From: VAXT01 sp035318925 | GTDB taxonomy: Bacteria > Actinomycetota > Thermoleophilia > Gaiellales > Gaiellaceae | Assembly: GCA_035318925.1 (NCBI GenBank) | Contig: DATHDS010000041.1 | Span: forward strand, 1 to 64,000 | Length of the DNA: 64,000 nt | Direction of reading: 5' to 3' | Shown here: one piece after another, positions 55,388 through 63,875 of the stretch | Numbering within the stretch: the stretch's first letter is position 1 | Layout of the letters: every line of letters begins with the position of its first letter | Program-made: the position numbers and the translations under genes | The notes under the pieces: generated by a model | What the model was told of the DNA's origin: nothing | The model's database searches: none | What the model saw: the letters and a program-made list of their open reading frames with translations, nothing else

Positions 55388-57196
55388 ATGGCCAACCGCT
55401 TCCTCGAACGGCTCTCCACCGGCCCTCCGCTCGTCGCCGACGGCGGCATGGGCGTCCTCGTCTCGAGCGCCGCTCCCCGTGTGCGCATTCCGGAGGAGGC
55501 GAACCTCCGCGCGCCGGAGACCGTCGTCAAGCTCCACGTCGGCTTCATCCAGGCCGGCGCGGACGTGATCGAGACGAACACGTTCGGCGCGAACCGCCGC
55601 AAGCTCGCCGCGCGCTACCTCGAGGACGAGCTGCTCGACATCAACAGCGCCGCGGTCAAGCTCGCCCGCGAGGCACGCGAGATCGCGGGCCGCGACGTCT
55701 TCATCGCCGGCTCGATCGGGCCGCTCGGCGAGGGCGGCGTGGCAAAGCAGGAACGCCTGGAGATCTTCGCCGAGCAGGCGGCCGTGCTCGAGGGCCGCGG
55801 CGTCGACTTCTTCTCCGTGGAGACGTTCTTCGAGCTCGAGGAGCTGGAAGCCGCGATCGAGGCCGTGCGCGGCGTGTCCTCCCTGCCGATCCTGGCGATG
55901 CTCACCTTCGACGCGGGGGCCGAGACGCTCTCCGGCGTCACAGCTCGGCAAGCGGTCGACCGGCTGTCCGAGCTCGGCGTCGCGGCCGCGGGCGCGAACC
56001 ACGGCGCCGGCATCCAGGCCGCGCTTGCGGCGCTCAGCGAGATGGGCGGCAACGGCCTCCCGCTCGCGGCGATGCCGAACATCGGGCTCGCCAGCATGGC
56101 CGGCAACCGCATCATCTACCCGCACGCCTCGCCCGAGTACTTCGCGGAGTTCGCCGCGCACGCGCGTAGCCTCGGAGCCCGCGTCATCGGCGGCTGCTGC
56201 GGCACGACGCCGACCGAGATCGCCGCCATCGCCTCGGCGGTCAAGGAGGAGCGGGTGCCGAGCGCACCGCTCGTCTTCGCCGAGCGAGAGGTCATCGTCG
56301 CGGTTCCCGAGCACCGCGAGGAGACCGAGCTCGCGCGGGCGTTCCGCGAGCAGGAGTGGGTGCTCTCGGTGCAGATCGACCCTCCGCTCGGCGGCAGCTA
56401 CGCCGGAATGCTCGACGTCGTCCGCACGCTCAAGGAATCCGGCAACGTCGGGCTCGTCGACATCAACGACAACGCCACCGCCCGCGCGGCGGCTAGCGCA
56501 CTCATGCTCTCGGTCGAGATCGAGCGCACCGTCGGGGTCGAGACGATCCCCCACCTCACGACCCGAGACGCGACGATCATGGGCCTCGAGTCGCAGCTCC
56601 TCGGCGCACACGCCTGCGGAATTCGCAACGTGCTCTCGGTCACTGGCGACCCGCCGGAGGTCGGTGACTATCCCGGCTCCCGCGGGGTCTACGAGATCGA
56701 CTCGATCGGGCTCACGCAGCTGATGGCGCGCCTCAACCGGGGCGAGGACTACAACGGGCGGGCGATCGACGCGGCGACCTCGTTCTACATCGGCGTCGCC
56801 GTCAACCCCGCTGCGGACGACCTCGACACCGAGCTCGAGCGCTTCCGGCAGAAGGTCGACTCAGGTGCGCACTTCGCGATGACGCAGATCCTCTTCGACC
56901 TCGAGTACATGGACCGCTTCGTCGAGCGGCTCGGCGGCGAGTGGCCGATCCCGGTCCTCGTCGGGATCTTTCCCGTCTGGAGCCACCAGCTTGCGTTGCG
57001 CCTGCACAACGAGGTACCCGGGATCGTCGTCCCGGACCGGGTCCTGAACGCGCTGCGGGATGCCGGCCCGAATGCGAACGAGGTCGGCATGAAGCTCGGC
57101 CGCTCACTGCTCGCCGAAGCCAGGGCCCACGGAAACGGAGCCTACGTCGTCGCGCCCTTCCGCCGGCCGCTCGGGATTCTCGACGCGCTCGCCTAG
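55388..57196 (+). CDS. Homocysteine S-methyltransferase / 5,10-methylene-THF reductase fusion
   Basis: 602 aa, YitJ-like. Residues 1-285 are the Hcy-binding domain: LVADGGMGVLVSSAAPRV, VIETNTFGANRRKLA, NHGAGIQAALAALSE, and the zinc-binding Cys pair in VIGGCCGTTPTEIAA. A third zinc Cys expected near residue 200 is not obvious; at that place the sequence reads AAAGANHG, so Cys is replaced by Ala. Residues 320-600 are a MetF-type TIM barrel: VSVQIDPPLGGSYAGMLDVV, LLGAHACGIRNVLSVTGDPP, and FAMTQILFDLEYMDRFVERL. It couples methyl-THF formation to methionine synthesis, under the SAM riboswitch. Confidence 0.9.
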   Translation: MANRFLERLSTGPPLVADGGMGVLVSSAAPRVRIPEEANLRAPETVVKLHVGFIQAGADVIETNTFGANRRKLAARYLEDELLDINSAAVKLAREAREIAGRDVFIAGSIGPLGEGGVAKQERLEIFAEQAAVLEGRGVDFFSVETFFELEELEAAIEAVRGVSSLPILAMLTFDAGAETLSGVTARQAVDRLSELGVAAAGANHGAGIQAALAALSEMGGNGLPLAAMPNIGLASMAGNRIIYPHASPEYFAEFAAHARSLGARVIGGCCGTTPTEIAAIASAVKEERVPSAPLVFAEREVIVAVPEHREETELARAFREQEWVLSVQIDPPLGGSYAGMLDVVRTLKESGNVGLVDINDNATARAAASALMLSVEIERTVGVETIPHLTTRDATIMGLESQLLGAHACGIRNVLSVTGDPPEVGDYPGSRGVYEIDSIGLTQLMARLNRGEDYNGRAIDAATSFYIGVAVNPAADDLDTELERFRQKVDSGAHFAMTQILFDLEYMDRFVERLGGEWPIPVLVGIFPVWSHQLALRLHNEVPGIVVPDRVLNALRDAGPNANEVGMKLGRSLLAEARAHGNGAYVVAPFRRPLGILDALA

Positions 57197-58326
57197 CGGG
57201 TGCAGGGGCCTGTCGAGACCGGCCCGCGCGCGCTCGCGAGATCTCGTTGCACGATCGAGCTCGGCACGCCGAATCCACCGCCGCCGCTGAGCCGCGCCGC
57301 GAAGACGGTCGTCTGCACCGCGCCGGTCGCGTCCACGGCAGGGCCACCGGAGTTGCCGGGCCGAACCTTGCCGCTGAAGCTCGTCACGGTCCGAAAAGTC
57401 GGACGACCGTACGCGTCCTGCGTGAAGACGGCGCTCGTCGTCCCGATGCGGCCCGACTCTGCGTCGAAGGGGCCGTTCTCGGGATAGCCGAGGATCGCCA
57501 CGGCCGCGCCTGGGCGAGGAGTGGCGAGACGAAGAGCGTGGGCTCCGAGGCCCGGCACACGTAGCACCGCGACGTCGTTGTGCGGGTCGAACGCAACGGC
57601 CTGGGCACGAAAGCTTCCACCCGAGGCAGGCCTGACACTCGTGTCGTCCTCCCCTGCGACGACGTGCGCGGCCGTGACGACGCGGCCCGGCCCGGCAATC
57701 CAGCCGCTTCCCTCGACACCCAGGCCGCAGACGGTCCCGAGGATCCGCACGACGCTCGGCGCGGCGGCCCGGACTCCCGGCCGACGGAGTACCCGCGGGT
57801 CGGGCCGCTCGTTCGGCAGCGCGGGCCCGACGATGGTCGGCAGCGGGTCGATGCGCGCCAGGAGGTTGAGAAACGCCCGCGGCGGCACGATCGAGCTCAG
57901 CTCGCGGATGACGACCGAGCGCTGGAGGTCCCGCCGAAGCTGCGTGCGGCCGGGGAGGTTGAGGCCGACGACCCCCAGCACCCAGACGATCGCGAGCCCA
58001 GACACTGCGCCGAAGAAGAATCCTCCGATTGAGTCGACAGCTCCGAGCGGCGAGGCCCGCACTCGGCGCGCGATCGCGGAGCCGATTGCGCTCCCGATCG
58101 TCTCGAGCAAGAAGGCCGAGCCGAAGGCGCAGCCGAGGGCGATGATCGGCGCGTACGGAGAATGAGCCTCACGCGCGAGCACGTGCGGGGCCACGTACTG
58201 GCCGCCGAGGAAAGCTCCGGCGACGAAACCGGCCAGCGAGAGGCCGCTCCAGACAAGACCCTGCGAAGCCCCGCCGAGCGCGGCGACGACGACGATCCCC
58301 ACCGCTACCCAGTCGACCCAGGTCAC
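57193..58326 (-). CDS. MarP-like membrane serine protease (CvpA plus trypsin-like domain)
   Basis: 377 aa, GTG start. Residues 1-130 are a four-helix CvpA/colicin V-production domain (VAVGIVVVAALGGASQGLVW, GAVDSIGGFFFGAVSGLAIV). Residues 175-375 are an exported chymotrypsin-like domain: His in VVTAAHVVAGEDD, Asp in VAFDPHNDVAVLRV, and Ser in KVRPGNSGGPAVDATG. The same architecture is MarP/Rv3671c of mycobacteria, which protects against acid and oxidative stress. Two Cys (TVCGLG, GPCTR) may form a disulfide. It shares a bidirectional -10 element with the SnoaL-like gene. Confidence 0.9.
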   Translation of the reverse strand: MTWVDWVAVGIVVVAALGGASQGLVWSGLSLAGFVAGAFLGGQYVAPHVLAREAHSPYAPIIALGCAFGSAFLLETIGSAIGSAIARRVRASPLGAVDSIGGFFFGAVSGLAIVWVLGVVGLNLPGRTQLRRDLQRSVVIRELSSIVPPRAFLNLLARIDPLPTIVGPALPNERPDPRVLRRPGVRAAAPSVVRILGTVCGLGVEGSGWIAGPGRVVTAAHVVAGEDDTSVRPASGGSFRAQAVAFDPHNDVAVLRVPGLGAHALRLATPRPGAAVAILGYPENGPFDAESGRIGTTSAVFTQDAYGRPTFRTVTSFSGKVRPGNSGGPAVDATGAVQTTVFAARLSGGGGFGVPSSIVQRDLASARGPVSTGPCTR

Positions 58327-58334
58327 GCGCGGAT

Positions 58335-58341
58335 TAGGCTA
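58335..58341. promoter_or_regulatory. Shared bidirectional -10 element between two near-leaderless genes
   Basis: TAGGCTA reads TAGGCT (58335-58340) on the plus strand, 6 nt before GTG 58347, and TAGCCT on the minus strand, 9 nt before GTG 58326. The two start codons are only 20 bp apart. Confidence 0.55.
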
Positions 58342-58346
58342 CCCGT

Positions 58347-58778
58347 GTGGACGGCAACGAGCTTCAGACGTTCATCGACCGCTACAACGCGGCGTGGAAC
58401 GACCACGACGTCGACGCAATCGTCTCAATGCACACCGACGACTCTGTGTTCGAGAACCACACAACCGGCGACGTAAACATCGGCAAGGACGCGATCGGGC
58501 AGGCGATCACCGGAATCTTCGCGGTCTTCCCGGACCTGAGCTTCGAGGCCCGCAGCCAGTACATCCGCGACGACCTCGTCGTCCAGGAGTGGACGGCCCG
58601 GGGAACGCACGAGGGCCCGATGACCCGCTCGGGAATCATGGTCGAGCCAACGGGCCGCAAGGTCGAGTACCGAGGCATGGACGTGATCCCGATCAAGGAC
58701 AGCCTGGTGGCCCGCAAAGACGTCTACTCGGACGGCGTGACCCTCCTGCGCCAGCTGGGCCTGACCGAAATCGCCTAG
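58347..58778 (+). CDS. SnoaL-like/NTF2-fold protein
   Basis: 143 aa, GTG start. The cone-shaped SnoaL/ester-cyclase fold is indicated by FIDRYNAAWNDHDVDAIVSM, HTDDSVFENHTTGDVNIGKD, FAVFPDLSFEARSQYIRDDL, VVQEWTARGTHEGPM, and VEYRGMDVIPIKDSLVARKD. Family members include polyketide cyclases and many proteins of unknown role; no polyketide genes lie nearby. Cytoplasmic. Its start and that of the MarP-like gene are only 20 bp apart. Confidence 0.85.
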   Translation: MDGNELQTFIDRYNAAWNDHDVDAIVSMHTDDSVFENHTTGDVNIGKDAIGQAITGIFAVFPDLSFEARSQYIRDDLVVQEWTARGTHEGPMTRSGIMVEPTGRKVEYRGMDVIPIKDSLVARKDVYSDGVTLLRQLGLTEIA

Positions 58779-58796
58779 CTACACTGTCCCGCGCCT

Positions 58797-58870
<74 letters not shown>

Positions 58871-58928
58871 TCTCTTCCTAGCAGCGTGCGTCGATGCAAG
58901 ACCTGACCCGCCCTTCCTCCTGTGCTCG

Positions 58929-59888
58929 TCACGGGGCCGGGCTGCTCGCCGGCTGGACTTGTGTCCACGAGAGCGGCTCGACATTCCCCCCATCAAATGA
59001 CACGATCCGGTCGGCGGAGCCACCCTCTGCCGGGATGACGAACAGACCGAGGGCGTATACACCTTCGCTGTCGGTCAGGACGCTGCGCTCGAACGCGATC
59101 CAGTTCCCGTCCGGCGACCATGCGGGAGCGCCCCCGTCGGCCGTCAGGACCCGCTTACCGCCATCGTCACGACCGACGATGACGACCTGGCCCTCGAGAT
59201 CTTCGAGCGCGAGCCGCGTCCCGTCCGGCGACCAGGCGGGCCTCTGGTTCGCGAACTCGCCCGCGAGCCGGTGCAGGTCCGTCCCGTCTGGTCGCACGAG
59301 GTAGATCACGGCGCCCTCGTACTGACGTGCGGCGCGCTCGTCCGCGAACGCGATCCACGAGCCTTGGGGCGACCACGCTGGATACGTGACTCCGCCCGTC
59401 GCGGTCACCCGCCTGAGATCTCTGCCGTCCACGGAAATCAACCACAGGTCGGAGCGTTCGAAGCCCGTCGAGCCCGTCGCGTACGCGAGGGCCACCGCCT
59501 TCCCGTCGGGCGAGAGAGACGGGGAGATTGCCGACGGGTGAGGCAGCGGAAGGTCGCGCGGCTTCCAGACATCCAGCGGCGACACGACGACGTCGAAGCC
59601 AGGATCGGGCGCTCCGTCCGGACGCATCAGCGACAGTGCCGCCAGTCGTCCGTCGGCGGAGAAATCGAGATCCCCGCCTCCACCCTCCGGGAACGCAAGC
59701 CTCCTTAGGTCGCGTCCGTCCGGCCGGACGGCGAAGTAGCCCCACTGAGTGCGTGCGCCCTCCACGGTCGCGGCGGCGGCGACAATCCATCCCGCGTCGC
59801 GCTCTGGCTCGGGTCCGCGGGCCGAATGGTCTGCAGCACCGCACCCGGCGGCAATGAAAGCCGCGAGAGCGACTAGAGCTCGCGCCAT
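58929..59888 (-). CDS. TolB-like/PD40 propeller lipoprotein
   Basis: 319 aa. A short signal peptide with lipobox (ALVALAAFIAAGCGA, modified Cys at about residue 16) anchors it outside the membrane. PD40 blades: DLDFSADGRLAALSLM, SPSLSPDGKAVALAYA, YPAWSPQGSWIAFADE, RPAWSPDGTRLALEDL, APAWSPDGNWIAFERS. Same architecture as the exported propeller at 20784, but lipid-anchored. The function of such actinobacterial propellers is unknown. Region 59889-60073 between this and the next gene's stop contains nothing I can support. Confidence 0.78.
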   Translation of the reverse strand: MARALVALAAFIAAGCGAADHSARGPEPERDAGWIVAAAATVEGARTQWGYFAVRPDGRDLRRLAFPEGGGGDLDFSADGRLAALSLMRPDGAPDPGFDVVVSPLDVWKPRDLPLPHPSAISPSLSPDGKAVALAYATGSTGFERSDLWLISVDGRDLRRVTATGGVTYPAWSPQGSWIAFADERAARQYEGAVIYLVRPDGTDLHRLAGEFANQRPAWSPDGTRLALEDLEGQVVIVGRDDGGKRVLTADGGAPAWSPDGNWIAFERSVLTDSEGVYALGLFVIPAEGGSADRIVSFDGGNVEPLSWTQVQPASSPAP

Positions 59889-60073
59889 GGTCTCTTTGTT
59901 CCGTTGGGAGCGACAAAACGAACATGCATTTGAAATCTCGTTTCGGCGTCACCGGCTCGTGTGTCGGCGAGCCCGAGATGCGCGGTCATCATTGCTCGTC
60001 GCGGAGGATGCCGATGGTCACCCGGCACCGTGTGCTTAGAAGCATGCTCGCGCAGCAGACGTGGCAGGTCGAG

Positions 60074-60832
60074 CTACTTCTTCTTCGGTCCCTTGCCGAC
60101 CGTCAGATTGACCGGCCTGCCCTGAATGAGTGTTCTTCCGGGCTTCGGGGTCTGTGCGAGCACGTGGTTCTTCCGCGCCTTGCTCGAAGGCCGGCGGATG
60201 ACCCTGCCCGGCCTGCAGTGAGCATGGGTGATCCTCACGACCGCCTTGCGTAGCAGCATCCCGACGACCTTCGGCACGTGGCAGTGCGCGGGCAGTCCAG
60301 GCCGAAAGTACTCGACGAAAACTGCTGTCACCGCTCGGTCCCGATCGATCGTCAGCACGCAGGTGCCGCTGCCGCTGCAGTCGCCGTCCCAAGCGTCGAA
60401 AGTCAAGCCGGCGCCGGCCGCCGCCGCGGTCAAAGTAACCGCGGTCCCGTCGGCGAACTGCGCCGAGCAGGTGGCGCCGCAGTCGATCCCGGCCGGCGAG
60501 CTTGTCACCCACGTGCCGGTGCCGGTCGTCGATGCCTCGTGCGTATCCAGAGAAGACCCAGAGTCAGCGTTCGACTCATTCACTATCAGCGTCTTTGTCA
60601 CTGTGAGCGTGTGCGTCGTGGTCGTCGCACTCGCAGGGGTGGCTGCCGTCGCCGCTGCGGAAGAGCTCGTGACCAAGACAGCCATCAGGCCAAGCGCGAC
60701 TCTCGACGCATATCGCGAACCCCCGGCCAACATCCCTCGGCGGCATCCATGACGATCGTCTCCGCGCCGCGCGCCCCAACGGCCCAACCTGCCGGCCGGG
60801 TTGGTTGACGTGTTCGGAGGGAAGAGGGACAT
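60074..60832 (-). CDS. Exported protein with a PASTA-like C-terminal domain
   Basis: 252 aa from the ATG at 60832, chosen for its AGGAG Shine-Dalgarno 5 nt upstream; this puts 45 polar residues before the hydrophobic segment ALGLMAVLVTSSSAAATAA. Starting at the ATG at 60733 would give a normal signal peptide but has no clear Shine-Dalgarno. Residues 105-172 resemble a bacterial repeat (Big/Listeria-Bacteroides-type: VTSSPAGIDCGATCSAQFAD, FDAWDGDCSGSGTCVLTIDR), with paired Cys. The last 75 residues (CHVPKVVGMLLRKAVVRITH, VLAQTPKPGRTLIQGRPVNL) form one PASTA-like unit, suggesting peptidoglycan or surface binding. Confidence 0.72.
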   Translation of the reverse strand: MSLFPPNTSTNPAGRLGRWGARRGDDRHGCRRGMLAGGSRYASRVALGLMAVLVTSSSAAATAATPASATTTTHTLTVTKTLIVNESNADSGSSLDTHEASTTGTGTWVTSSPAGIDCGATCSAQFADGTAVTLTAAAAGAGLTFDAWDGDCSGSGTCVLTIDRDRAVTAVFVEYFRPGLPAHCHVPKVVGMLLRKAVVRITHAHCRPGRVIRRPSSKARKNHVLAQTPKPGRTLIQGRPVNLTVGKGPKKK

Positions 60833-61000
60833 CTCGACTCCTAACGCTCGGTTGCGATGCCGACCACCGTTGAGTCGACACGCCGCACCGGCCGATGGTC
60901 GGAGCCGGAAGAGATCGCCCGCCGAAGGTTGGAGCGGGACCGGCTGACGCTACTCCTCTGAGGTCTGATTGTCGAGCGGCGACATCAAGTGTTGGTCGAC

Positions 61001-61023
61001 GTTTTGGTTGACAAGACCAAAAC
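61001..61023 (+). promoter_or_regulatory. Palindromic operator overlapping a consensus -35 box
   Basis: GTTTTGGT (61001-61008) and ACCAAAAC (61016-61023) are exact complements around a 7-nt spacer. A perfect TTGACA (61008-61013) lies within. Position 20 nt before an NrtR-like gene suggests autoregulation. Confidence 0.6.
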
Positions 61024-61043
61024 CTTGTGCGAAGGTAAGAGTC

Positions 61044-61787
61044 ATGGCGACTAGAACGCGGAAGACGAACGTTCCGCCCGGGTACGACGCGAGCAAGTTC
61101 CCGGCCTTCGCCGTCACGGTGGACGTGGTCATCCTGACCATGGCCGAGGGCGCGCTCCACGTCCTTCTCGTCCGGCGGGGGGAGGAGCCATTCAAGAGCA
61201 TGTGGGCGATTCCCGGTGGGTTCAAGCGTCCCGCGGAGACGCTGGACGAGGCGGCGAGACGCGAGCTTGCCGAGGAGACCGGCGTCGACGTCCCGAGCCT
61301 GCTGACCCAGTTCGGCGCCTACGGCGATCCCGGACGCGACCCGCGTATGAACGTCGTCACGGTCGCCTACCTCGCCGTCCTTCGCGACCTGGGAACGATC
61401 GTCGCCGGCACCGACGCAGCGCATGCCTCGCTCGTCCCCGCCTCGGACATCCTCGAGGAGAGAATCGAGCTCGCGTTCGATCACCTGCGCATCGTCTGCG
61501 ACGCGGTCGACCGCGTCCGGGTCGAGCTCGAGGTCTCGGGGATCGCGACGGCCTTCGTCGGCACGACCTTCACGATGGCCGAGCTCCGAGCGGTGTACGA
61601 GGCGATCTGGGGCGTGCAGCTCGACGCAGCGAACTTCCGCCGCAGCCTCGTGGGCGAGGACGGTTGGGTGATCCCGACCGGCCGCACGGCGCGACCCGGG
61701 CCGGGCGGCGGCAGGCCCGCCGAGCTGTACCGCGCCGGGCGGGCTTGGCAGCATGGCGCACCCATCCATCGCATCGAGAGGAAGTGA
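61044..61787 (+). CDS. NUDIX domain protein with C-terminal winged helix (NrtR-like)
   Basis: 247 aa. The NUDIX domain (residues 20-150) has an intact box, GFKRPAETLDEAARRELAEE followed by TGV, so hydrolase activity is possible. It starts VTVDVVILTMAEGALHVLLV. Residues 165-235 form a winged helix typical of NrtR (FVGTTFTMAELRAVYEAIWG, LDAANFRRSLVGEDGWVIPT). NrtR proteins bind ADP-ribose and repress NAD-related or sugar genes. A palindrome over the promoter is the likely operator. It starts a two-gene operon with an NAD(P)-dependent dehydrogenase, 4 bp away. Confidence 0.85.
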   Translation: MATRTRKTNVPPGYDASKFPAFAVTVDVVILTMAEGALHVLLVRRGEEPFKSMWAIPGGFKRPAETLDEAARRELAEETGVDVPSLLTQFGAYGDPGRDPRMNVVTVAYLAVLRDLGTIVAGTDAAHASLVPASDILEERIELAFDHLRIVCDAVDRVRVELEVSGIATAFVGTTFTMAELRAVYEAIWGVQLDAANFRRSLVGEDGWVIPTGRTARPGPGGGRPAELYRAGRAWQHGAPIHRIERK

Positions 61788-61791
61788 GCGG

Positions 61792-62802
61792 ATGAGAGCG
61801 GTCGTCCACGATCGGTACGGACCTCCGGAGGTGCTGCGCGTCGACGAAGTAGAGCGGCCCGTGCCGAAGGACGACGAGGTGCTCGTCAGAGTCCACGCCT
61901 CGACGGTCACCCGCGGCGACGCCATGGGCGTGCGTAGCGTCGATTACCGGTTCACCCGTCTGTTCACCGGGATTCGTCGCCCGAGGCGGACGTTTTTCGG
62001 CTCGGAGCTCGCGGGCAGCGTCGAGGAAGTCGGAGCGGCCGTGACGGAGTTCCGGGTCGGCGACGGGGTCTTCGGCATCGGAGGCGGCGCGACCGCCGAG
62101 TACGTGGCCGTGCGTGAGAGCGGCGCGATCGCGCAGAAACCGGCAGGGCTGACCTGCGAGGAGGCGGCGGCGGTGCCCGACGGGTCGCTGCTCGCGCTCA
62201 CCTGCTTGAGACCGGCATATCCGCTGCGTGGCAAGAGCGTCCTCGTCTACGGCGCCGCGGGCTCCGTCGGGACAGCTGCGGTCCAGCTTCTTGTGCACCA
62301 CTTCGAGGCCGAGGTAACGGGGGTCTGCGACACGAAGGACGTCGAGCTCGTGCGATCGCTCGGCGCGAGGGACGTCCTCGATCGCTTGCGCGAGGACTTC
62401 ACGCGCAGCGGCAAGACGTACGACGTGATCTTCGACGCGGTCGGCAAGCACTCGTTCCGCCGCTGTCGGCGCTCGCTGAAACCCGGCGGGATCTACATCT
62501 CGATGGACCTCGGGTTCATGTACCACGTGCCGCTCCTCGCTCTCGTCACACGGTTCACAGGGAGCAGGCGTGCGACGCTCGGCATGGGCCGCTATCGCAA
62601 GGAGGACCTCCTCCTCGTCAAGGAGCTCGTCGACACGGGCAAGTACCGGCCGGTGATCGACCGGACGTACGCACTCGACGAGATCGTCGAGGCCACCCGT
62701 TACGTCGAGTCCGGCCAGAAGACAGGCAACGTCGTGCTCCGGGTGAGCGAGGCTGCCCCCGCGCAGCCCGAGCCCGCCGCGAAGCTAGCCCGCTCTCACT
62801 AG
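61792..62802 (+). CDS. Zinc-independent MDR-family oxidoreductase (quinone-reductase-like)
   Basis: 336 aa. Medium-chain dehydrogenase/reductase: RAVVHDRYGPPEVLRVDEVE, LVRVHASTVTRGDAMGVRS, FFGSELAGSVEEVGAAVTEF, then the Rossmann motif VLVYGAAGSVGTAAVQLLVH (A-x-G-x-x-G). Catalytic zinc Cys/His positions are replaced, as in quinone oxidoreductases and enoyl reductases. NAD(P)H-dependent reduction of an unknown substrate in the cytoplasm. Second gene of the NrtR-like operon; its TAG overlaps the TAG of the convergent gene. Confidence 0.87.
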   Translation: MRAVVHDRYGPPEVLRVDEVERPVPKDDEVLVRVHASTVTRGDAMGVRSVDYRFTRLFTGIRRPRRTFFGSELAGSVEEVGAAVTEFRVGDGVFGIGGGATAEYVAVRESGAIAQKPAGLTCEEAAAVPDGSLLALTCLRPAYPLRGKSVLVYGAAGSVGTAAVQLLVHHFEAEVTGVCDTKDVELVRSLGARDVLDRLREDFTRSGKTYDVIFDAVGKHSFRRCRRSLKPGGIYISMDLGFMYHVPLLALVTRFTGSRRATLGMGRYRKEDLLLVKELVDTGKYRPVIDRTYALDEIVEATRYVESGQKTGNVVLRVSEAAPAQPEPAAKLARSH

Positions 62803-63875
62803 CCGACCGCACCCAACTCGAGCCACGAGGCCAGGTCCTCCAGCTCGGCCTGCACGGCCCTGGTGATGGTGCGGGTGAATCTCACGTCCTCGTGGATCGC
62901 GTTCACTCGCAGGACGGAAGCCTTGCGGTCGGCTGCAGCGTCGACCTTTCCGACCAGCCGGTCGTCATGGAGTATCGGGAGGGCGAAATAGCCCCAGCGG
63001 CGCTTGGCCGCCGGCTTGTACATCTCAAGGGTGTACTCGAAGTCGAAGAGCTCCTCGGCGCGCGCCCGGTCGTGGGCGAGCCGGTCGAACGGCGACAGGA
63101 GTGCCGTACGCCCCTTGAAGTCTTTTCCGAGGGCCGCGGGGTCGACGCGCCACTCGCCCTTGATGCCCTCGACCACGGCCGGCTCGCCGGCCTCCCCGAC
63201 GTCCCAGGGCTCGACGGGCACCGCGGTCCTCTTCTGCCTGGCGATGCCGAGCGAGGCGAGGCGCCGCTCGTTCTTGACCCGGTGCGCCGCCTCGACCGAC
63301 GGGACGACGACGCCGGCCGGGTACACCCGCTCGGACAGGTCCCAGACGCGTTCCCGCCCGACGCGCCCGGCAATGGCGACCTCGCCGCGCATCATCAGGA
63401 ACTCCAGCATCTGGGTGACGTTGCGGTTGTTCGTCCACCCGGTCGAGGCCCACGGCACCACGCACGTGTCCGGAATGTCACGCGAGGTCATCGGCCCTGA
63501 GCGACGCAGCACCTTCAGGATGTCGCGGCGGAAGCGGTCGTTGTCGCGGAGCCAGTCGCGCTGCTTGTCGTAGCTCGGCCAAGCGGCCGCGCCGGCGAGA
63601 TACAGGCCTACGTCGCTCATCGGCCGCACCAGCGCGTTGTGCTCGAACAGCGTGCACTCCTGCTCCAGGGCCTGCTGGAGGTGGGCGGGCTGGTACGCCG
63701 AACCGAGGCGGCTCCAGGCGACGAGGTCCGCGCTGGGCGCGATGGCCGCCGTCGGATCGATCTGCAGCAGGGTGAGCTGCTGTACGACAGTGAGCAGCTC
63801 GGTCGGCCGCGGTGCGTCGAGCAGTTGCGCGCGCACCGCGATGCGCCGGGCCTGCGCCTTTGTGAGCCGGTGCAC
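62799..63875 (-). CDS. Winged-helix protein of the YcaQ/HTH_42 family, second copy
   Basis: 358 aa from the GTG at 63875, chosen because the family N-terminus LTKAQARRIAVRAQLLDA begins three residues later; the frame is open to a TTG at 63989 with an unrelated extension. Shared with the protein at 23267: LTLLQIDPTAAIAPSADLVA, HNALVRPMSDVGLY, LLSPFDRLAHDRARAEELFD, and YFALPILHDDRLVGKVDAAA. It has DPTAA where the first copy has DPIST. Function as a DNA-repair glycosylase is possible by family, unproven. The last 125 bases of the window hold its upstream region and no other gene I can see. Confidence 0.8.
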   Translation of the reverse strand: MHRLTKAQARRIAVRAQLLDAPRPTELLTVVQQLTLLQIDPTAAIAPSADLVAWSRLGSAYQPAHLQQALEQECTLFEHNALVRPMSDVGLYLAGAAAWPSYDKQRDWLRDNDRFRRDILKVLRRSGPMTSRDIPDTCVVPWASTGWTNNRNVTQMLEFLMMRGEVAIAGRVGRERVWDLSERVYPAGVVVPSVEAAHRVKNERRLASLGIARQKRTAVPVEPWDVGEAGEPAVVEGIKGEWRVDPAALGKDFKGRTALLSPFDRLAHDRARAEELFDFEYTLEMYKPAAKRRWGYFALPILHDDRLVGKVDAAADRKASVLRVNAIHEDVRFTRTITRAVQAELEDLASWLELGAVG

